This document shows positions 56,944 through 64,000 of a stretch of 64,000 nucleotides of DNA, in pieces. Under the pieces are notes generated by a model. The model was not told the origin of the DNA. It was given only the letters and a program-made list of their open reading frames with translations, and searched no databases. Made by a program: the position numbers and the translations under genes. The stretch is from Termitomyces sp. T153. Taxonomy: Eukaryota; Basidiomycota; Agaricomycetes; Agaricales; Lyophyllaceae. The stretch is taken from NCBI GenBank assembly GCA_018296165.2, contig JACKQL020000146.1:1-64000 (forward strand), in the 5' to 3' direction. Position 1 is the first letter of the stretch, and the number at the start of each line of letters is the position of its first letter.

Positions 56944-57668
56944 TTGCTAGGACTTGCTTGTAATGTACCTTGCACCATTGGTGACTAACAGTCTATCTCC
57001 AAATTCATGTTTTGTGGTCCCAGCCTACAACATTCTTTTCAGACACCCCTTTGATGTTTTAACCCAAAATGTGATCAACACTCTTAGCAATGTCAAGACC
57101 ACTATAACCATCACTGATCCTAACACTGGCATGCAGCACACAATTCCAACCTTTCCACATAGTAAATCTAAAAGAAACAATTGCCAAAATGTTTGCTTCA
57201 AAACTGTAGTGCCCCATTGCTTTCTGTGCCAAAGGCATTAACAACAATGATAGCAACACAGCAGTCATTATTAGCTATGATCATTCAACTGATCTAGCAA
57301 CTTTTATAGCTTCTTGTGATTTGGACAAAGACATTGTGCTTACTGATTCTAACACACAGACAAACCCTGCCCTAGCATATCTTTAGGCTACCACTAGCAA
57401 TTTGTCTGACTTTTTCCTTCTACCTTGTCCTTATCTTGTTTCCACTGATATATCTAACCCTTTGATTCTTGGACAAACTTTACCTCTCCATACAAACAAT
57501 AACATCTCCTTTCCCACTCAATTTGTTGCTAATGAACCCCCTAAGCAAAAAGGAGTGCAGGTAAACAAAAAGTACAAACATGTTGCTATGAAAACCAAAC
57601 TGGTCACTAGCCACATCAGCAAAGACTTTTAAATCAAGTGACATATCATTGGCAACCCACTAGCAACA

Positions 57669-58832
57669 ATGCCACCACTTGACCCTAATCCACTGCTATT
57701 CATACTGACATGGCAATTCACTAGTGATCATCAAGCAAAACTCATCAAAGACCAAGACACAGGCTTCCTCACTAGCAATGCAATCAATGTTCTTGTTGAC
57801 ATGGTTGCCAAGCAGGAAAAGGCTTTTGCCTGGGAACATTCTGAACAAGGAAGTTTGTGCCCCAACTTCTTTCCACCAGTACTCATACCAACAATTCTGC
57901 ACATACTCTGGGTCCAGCACAATTGCCCCATACCCCCAGGACTAGAAAAGGAAGTATGTAAATTCATTTGCAACAAGATCAAGGTTGGCATCTATGAGCC
58001 TTCAAACTCCACTTATTGCTTGTGATGGTTTTGTGTTCTCAAGAAGAATGGTAAGCTCAGGATTGTACACAGTCTAGAGCTGCTAAACCATGTCACCATT
58101 TGCCATCCTGGAGTACTGCCTTTCCCAGATCATGTAGCTGAATCCTTCACTGGATGCATTTGTGGTGCCACACTCGACCTATACATTGGCTATGACAAGT
58201 GACTTATTGACCCAGCTTCTCGTTATTTAACAACATTCCAGACTCCTTTTGGCACTCTTTGCTTAGTAACCTTGCTAATGGGTTGGACCAACTCTGTGCC
58301 AATATTCCACAACAATACCACCTTCATATTGCAGCCAGAAATCCCCCATAATGTACTCAGCTTTATCAATGACATTGGCACTAAAGGACCCAAGGACTAG
58401 AAGATTGTTAATGGTAAACCCACCAAGCACCCTGCATACCCAAACATTTGCCTAGTGCTATGGGAATTCTTTGAACTTCTTAACAGAATTCTCCAGCAAA
58501 TGAAGTATTGCGGTAGTACCTTCTCTGGTCACAAGCTTGTTTAATGCGCTCCAACCTTCAAGATCCTTGGCCATGTTTGCATGCCTAGTGGTCAGATATC
58601 CAATGAAAGTTGCTTAGCCCTACTAGAGCACTGGGGTCCTTGCAAGTCTCTCTCAGAAGTCAGAGTCTTCCTAGGGACAGTGGGAGTTCTTAGGATTTTT
58701 ATTAAGAATTTTACTCACTGTGCCAACAACTTGATGAAGCTCACTCATGCTGTAGTCCCTTTTGAATTTGGCCCAGACCAGATCAATGCACAACAGGACC
58801 TTGTTAAAGCTTTACAAGATGCTAGCCCCTAG
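57669..58832 (+). pseudogene. Reverse transcriptase of delta-2
   Basis: MPPLDPNPLLFILTWQFTSD opens the pol part; the equivalent site in delta-1 holds the SINE-like insert. EKEVCKFICNKIKVGIYEPS, FCVLKKNGKLRIVH, TFQTPFGTLCLVTLLMGWTN and LSFINDIGTKG follow. The active site is FIND where FIDD is expected. The thumb/connection segment 58581-58832 has LSEVRVFLGTVGVLRIFIKN. Confidence 0.83.
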
Positions 58833-58839
58833 TTCCTAT

Positions 58840-59132
58840 TGACTACAAATCACCAGACCCTGTCATCCTAGCAGTTGGCACTTCATATATAGCTGTTGGT
58901 TATTACCTTTGTCAGTGCACTTTATCAAGCACTTCAAGCTTTATGAATGTACCTTATTGGCATCAGAAATCTTATTATTGAAGTTGATGCTTGCTACATC
59001 AAGGGTATGCTAGGGAACCCTGACATTCAGCCCTCCACTAGCATGAACCGTTGGATCATGGCAATATTGATGTTCCACTTTGAGCTTGTTCATGTCAAAG
59101 GAACTTTCTACAGCCCTGATGGTCTTTTGTGA
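58840..59132 (+). pseudogene. RNase H of delta-2
   Basis: VILAVGTSYIAVGYYLCQCT and LIIEVDACYIKGMLGNPDIQ mark the fold; MNRWIMAILMFHFELVHVKG is its end. About 70 bp present in delta-1 (SITLNNRESQF region) are missing near 58920. Confidence 0.8.
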
Positions 59133-59459
59133 TGCCCACTTCAGTCTAGCAACCTCTCACCTGATGATAGCAACAACCCCATTTATGAGGACTGGATTAA
59201 TTGCTTGCATGGATTCATTCATCAAGTCCAGCTACCACTACTGCTCCTTTGTCAAGTCTCCACAGCTTTCCATCAACTACCCCCTCTAGTCAATTTCCAG
59301 CCTCTACAGCCCTTAGCAACCTTTGTTAGCAACAATAGCAATGCCCCACAACTAGCAAACAGTGATGATATTCAGCCTCTCTGTGATGATGGCAACACCA
59401 CCTATAACAATGTACCCCACAGTACTATAGCTATTGCTAGCAAAAATTGCTTACTTCTG

Positions 59460-60560
59460 ATTGAGAAGTGGCTTTACAACCCTGTCAGACCTGAAGGCCT
59501 TAGCAACAATGAGTATGCCACCTTTGTTTGCTATGCCTTGATGTTCTTTGTCACTGGAGGCAAGCTTTGGCAGCAAAATTGAGATGGCACTCACAAGCTC
59601 TTTGTTCCTACTGCCAATCACTTACAAGTCTTAAAAGCCATGCATGCAGGCCTTTTTGCTATCTGGTCAGCCCTTCTAGAACAATTCTGGTGGCCTCAAG
59701 TAGGCACTAATATCATGTGGTACATGTGGACTTGCCACCTCTGCCAGATTCATCAGACTACCAAAGTTCTCATCTCACCAACTATCACTATGCCAGCGCT
59801 GTTGTTCAGCAAGATATACATTGACACCATGTTCATGCTGCCCTCTAATAAGTTCAAGTATATTATTTAAGGATGTTGCTTGCTAACTCATTACCCTGAC
59901 TTCTGCATGCTTGCTAGAGAAAACACTGAAGCCATTGCCAAGTGGTTATATGAGGATGTCATCTGTTGCTGGGGTGCCCTTAGCAAAATCATTACCAACA
60001 ATGGACTGCCAATACTGAAAGCAGTCACCTACTTAGCAAAGAAGTATAATTTGCACCATATTCAGATCTCAGGTGACAACAAGTGTGCTAACAGTATAGT
60101 TGAGCAACCTCATTTTGATGTTTGCCAAGCCCTCTTCAAAGCAGTTGATGGCAATCAGTCCAGGTGGAGTACAGCTACTTGCTCTGTGTTTTAGTCAGAA
60201 CAGGTTACAGTTTGCAAGGGAATGGGTTGCTCCCCTTACTATGCAACAACTGGCACCCACCCTCTGCTACCTGCCAACATAGTGGAAGCAACATATTTGC
60301 AACCACCACCAAACTTGTTCTTGTCCATACTGATGAGAAACACTAGAATCAAAGTAATGCACAACAAGAAAATGAAGCCTCAATACTTAGGCCCATTGGT
60401 GGTAATCTCTCATAACCATGGTGGTGCTTACATCCTTTGTGAACTAGATGGTTCAGAGTTGCATCATCTGGTGGCTTCCTTTTGCTTGGTACCCTATTTT
60501 GCTATGCCTTTGACATCAACACTTTGCAACTTTGTGAACTTGAGCAAACTGATCTTGTAG
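59460..60560 (+). pseudogene. Integrase of delta-2
   Basis: HHCC finger around 59600-59760 (HAGLFAIWSALLEQFWWPQV, WTCHLCQIHQTTK). Core: KIYIDTMFMLPSNKFKYII (first Asp), SKIITNNGLPILK (second Asp replaced by Asn), ANSIVEQPHFDVCQALF (Glu kept). GPY/F-like end: KVMHNKKMKPQYLGPLVVIS (60350-60430). Stops at 59870 and 60192. Confidence 0.83.
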
Positions 60561-61028
60561 ACAATGATGATGCTGGCAATGCTGCTAGCAAAGAAGAAGA
60601 TTAAAAACACATTTGTTGCTAAGCCCTAGCAATCTCTCTTGACTGCACCATGTCTCACTATACCCTTTGCAAAGGATTCAGAAAAACTGTCAAAAATACC
60701 AAAAATATCAAGTTCTCTTGTTTTTGCTACTCTCTCTGCTTGTTACTGTTGTTTTGAAAAGCCTTTAACAGACATTCTACTTTACTATTCTCTTGCTTTT
60801 GATGCTGAGCTTTGCTATTTGTCACTAGTGCCTAGCATGCCTATAGAGGCTATTTGCCATGATGATTTACTGAGCATTTCCTCTACTGTTGCTAGCATCA
60901 AGCAACAGCTGCTAGTGCATACCAACTTATTTGTCTTGCATTTTCTAGCTTTGTCTTGCTTTTGCTTATTGTTTCCAAGCATTTTAAAGCATTGTACATT
61001 TTGAGCCCCTTAAGGGGCCAGTCTGCAG

Positions 61029-61578
61029 TGATGAGTCCCAGTTGTTGCTGAGCACCATTTTTGGCATTTTGGACTTAGTAGCAGCTGACTATTTTAAATT
61101 TGGCACAAGTCACAACACTCAGCATGTGGAGCCTGGAACTTGGGCTTAGATCAGCAAGGCCTAGACCCTTCCTAGCGACTTTAGCAATCCTAGCAACTCT
61201 AGCAACAAAACAACATTGTCTCCCTATATATGGATAGATTGCTGGACACGTACCTTTTTGCTGTCATTCCCTTTGTCAAGCTGACCAACATACTTGAATG
61301 GTGTCTACATATCAAAAACTTTCCTTATGGTTTTTTTTACTTAGTTACAGACTGATGCCTTGTATGGACCATAAACATATTGACAGATGCCTTGCTAGTG
61401 GCAACTATTTGCTTACTTTCCCATACTATACTTTGGAACCATATAAATACTGCCTGTACATAGACACTAGGGAGAGAGAGAATTGACCTGAATAGATCCT
61501 CCCTTGAGCTGTACAGTCTAAGCTTACCAGCTGGGGATTTCACTTCGCATCTCTCATCACTCTATTCCTTCCTTGCCA
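61029..61578 (+). repeat. Delta LTR shared by delta-2 (3') and delta-3 (5')
   Basis: TGATGAGTCCCAGTTGTTGC, aligned with 53502-54206 but about 150 bp shorter (internal deletions, for example near 61300). Preceded by the delta polypurine region and followed by delta leader and gag. TATA-like CATATAAATACTG is at about 61440. Confidence 0.82.
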
Positions 61579-64000
61579 TTGACTTTGACTTTGCAACAGG
61601 TCTTGTCAACTTTGACCTCAACTTAGTGTGGTACCAACTGCAGGTGCCCTTTTGCATTATTTCAACTTAGTGACATTAGCAACTGCAGCTAGCAACCTGT
61701 TTACTGATCCTTTCAACTTCACCTTACAACCCAATTATTGCTCTTGTTCTCTGGGATGGTTACTGACTTGCTTCTTTACTATTAACCTCCTACTGCCAGC
61801 TACCCTATCTAGTGATTAGTGCTAGGTCCCTTCCCAGGTGTCCTGCATGGCATTAGGCAGCATAGGAGCACATGATTTTGGAGCCCACTATGAGAGATAC
61901 TTAAAGCTAACCATTCCACCAGAAACTAGAGCTTAAGCAAAACATTGCTTGGAAAACCTTATTGAATCACCCCCATCTTCCTCTTTGACCCCTCAACACT
62001 CTTTGCCAGCAACCTGACCTAGACCTCTTGCCAACAAACTCAAAACTGCTAGAAACCTTCATGACATTAGCAAAATCCTTGCTAACTTTCCAGGCACCTT
62101 TATTGAAAGCTTTCTTAATGCACCCCTCTCTTCTTTGACTCCTACTGACTCTATCTTCTTCTCAGTCACCCAATCTATTCCCTCATCACCCATAAACCCC
62201 CCTCCTTCACCAATCTCAATAATCACTAATATGAACAACAACTCTGCCATTCAGTGTGCTAGAATGGTGCTGCACAATGACACAACTGTGCCTCAATGGG
62301 ATGAGAATTGCCCCAGGGAACTCCCCCAATATTTAAAGAACTGGAATACCTTTCCAATGACTGCAGTATCACTGACAACATTCAGAAGAAGGAGTACGTG
62401 TCTCAATATGTCTCTTATGACATGGCAGAAACTTGGCTTAGCTTACCCAAATTTGGTGACAACATTGTAATTGGCAACACCACTCTCTGACCTTACACTT
62501 ACTAGGAATCGTACTCAGATTGTACCCTGGTGCTGATGCTAGTGCTTGCTATAACCTTGGCAACTTGGAACAACTTGTCAACCAGACTTTCAACAGCAGC
62601 TTAGTGACTTTAGGAAGGTTCTTGGACTACTACAGAGATTTCCAACATATCACCAGATGGTTACTTGCTGACAGCAAACTCTATCATAACAAGGAATGTC
62701 ACTTGTTCCAACAAGGTATCCCTACATTGCTATGGTCTAAGATTGTTTGCCACCTTGAAATCACCCTTCCTGACCATCATCCTGAGGACCCTTATGATGT
62801 TGACCAAGTCTTTGAAGGTGCTAAGTGGGTTTGAAAGGGAACGGACACCTCAACGACCAAGACTAGCAATGCCACCAGTGGCATTTCTTCATTGACAATT
62901 GCTAGCACACCAATTCCTCTGTCACCTATGCCTAAACGGGAAGCTCTGGAATTAGCAACAACCACAGCAATTGTCAGCACCCTGGAATGGCTGGAAGCTC
63001 TTTTGACCAACAGTAATGCTCATTCTCGTCAACAGTTTGCCAATAGCACTTGCCACTTTTGTGGTGAAACAGGTCACACTATGGTCCGTGGCACTTGTAT
63101 GAAACTGGAGCAAATGAAGCAACAGAGTAAGATCCATCATAACACTGAAGGCAAGATGACTTTACTGTCTGGCGCTATGATCCCCAATTATTTCAGCAAG
63201 CAGTTATATGTTGAACACATCAAAGAATGGCACAGACTTGATCCAGGACAAACATTACTAGCAGACTCTCTTCCAACGCTAATCCAGACCCAGAGCAGGC
63301 AGCTATGCAGCAGTCTCTAATCCATGAGGTAATGCAATAGGATGTCACTACAGGTCAAGTGCTAAGCAAGGAAGAACAAATCAAGGCTTTGAAATGTGAA
63401 CTCTTTGCACTCAAGCAACATGGTGAAAAGTTTGACAGTATACAAGTTCCCTGTGTGGCATATTGACCAGCAAACAATACCTCCAAGGCAGCATTCTTGA
63501 CTAGCAACACTCCAATGACTTCATCCCCTTCCAATTCTACTCCAGCTCCTGCTGCTAAGCCTGCAGACAAAGGCAAAGCACCTGAATGAAATGGCACAAA
63601 TGAACAGCTGCCCGTTGCTAAGGAATCCATCACTCAACCTCCCATCCACCCATTTTCTGGCATCCCTGGTTGCTATGTCCCACCCACTAATAGGAATTTT
63701 GCTGCCCCCAACAGGTCTAACAATGGTGCATATTGAACTATGCCACCCATTTATGACATTGAGCAGTCCAAATTGGTCTTTGAATGGGTTGTAAGCACAA
63801 AGGTTACAGTATTGGTCAGCAAACTTTGCTCAGTATTCCAGGACATCAGAAATCAATTTAGGACAGCACTTATTTCCAAACAACTAGTAGGCACTAGCAC
63901 TAACACAATACAGGACCCCAGCGACATTTTTGAAGATATTTTGCTAACTTTTGCTATTGAAGAACCCCAGTTTTCACTTGGATCCAACACCAATACCACT
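61579..64000 (+). mobile_element. Gypsy element delta-3, continues beyond the window
   Basis: The leader and gag of a second delta copy begin directly after the LTR at 61029-61578, giving LTR-internal-LTR-internal. The window ends in the protease region, equivalent to about 56660 of delta-2. Confidence 0.85.
62123..63320 (+). pseudogene. Gag of delta-3
   Basis: PLSSLTPTDSIFFSVTQSIP, RELPQYLKNW and AETWLSLPKFGDN match delta-2 Gag. CHFCGETGHTMVRGTC (about 63053-63100) is an intact CCHC knuckle. Frame breaks near 62330, 62490 and 62832. Confidence 0.82.

Larger units (their letters stand above)
53502..61578 (+). mobile_element. Ty3/gypsy element delta-2, both LTRs present
   Basis: LTR 53502-54206, gag, protease, RT, RNase H, integrase with GPY/F-like end, a 470-bp 3' untranslated region with CCCCTTAAGGGGCC before the second LTR at 61029-61578. 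That LTR is directly followed by another delta gag. The coding frames are broken; CpG is rare. Confidence 0.88.

Overview
The window looks like a repeat-rich chromosome segment of a filamentous fungus, most likely a mushroom-forming basidiomycete (Agaricomycete; inference). Four reconstructable protein-coding genes lie in one island at about 17.9-26.7 kb. They have fungal-type short introns (52-77 nt; one of 48 nt). Almost everything else is transposable-element sequence.

Layout: (1) 1-2690, a chimeric, truncated Tad/I-like LINE. (2) 2.7-10.6 kb, a complete minus-strand Ty3/gypsy chromovirus (family alpha, 369-bp LTRs). Beside it lies an inverted duplicate of its insertion site that carries only a solo LTR. 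(3) 10.6-12.2 kb, the 3' end and about 1.08-kb LTR of another element (family beta). (4) 12.2-16.65 kb, a 5'-truncated Ty1/copia element. (5) 17.2-27.2 kb, the host gene island: an F-box protein, a secreted PEBP-like protein, an unrecognised 232-aa protein and a 601-aa DUF4140/DUF4139 protein. (6) 27.2-46.0 kb, a nested stack. A large minus-strand gypsy element (family delta) has been invaded by a complete alpha-related chromovirus, which was itself hit by a young beta solo LTR. A tRNA-headed SINE-like element also sits in delta. A plus-strand delta LTR followed by a spliced cysteine-rich ORF lies at the left end. (7) 46.0-47.4 kb, two beta LTR pieces facing each other. (8) 47.4-53.5 kb, a third alpha chromovirus, interrupted by a 685-bp solo LTR containing a minisatellite. 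(9) 53.5-64.0 kb, two delta elements in tandem sharing one LTR. The second runs off the window.

The strongest global signal is base composition. The gene island and the first ~1.73 kb are CpG-rich. Nearly all transposon DNA is a CpG desert full of TpG/CpA, as expected for cytosine methylation followed by deamination. Many disrupting changes fit that process, including loss of catalytic Asp residues. Two boundaries are very sharp: position ~1730 inside the LINE, and the ends of the beta solo LTR at 34745-35742, which is still CpG-rich and so is the youngest insertion.

No element in the window has an intact gag-pol reading frame. None looks autonomous, although several LTRs, polypurine tracts and target-site duplications are well preserved. 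Delta LTR 3' ends, the copia LTR and all pseudogene limits are approximate.
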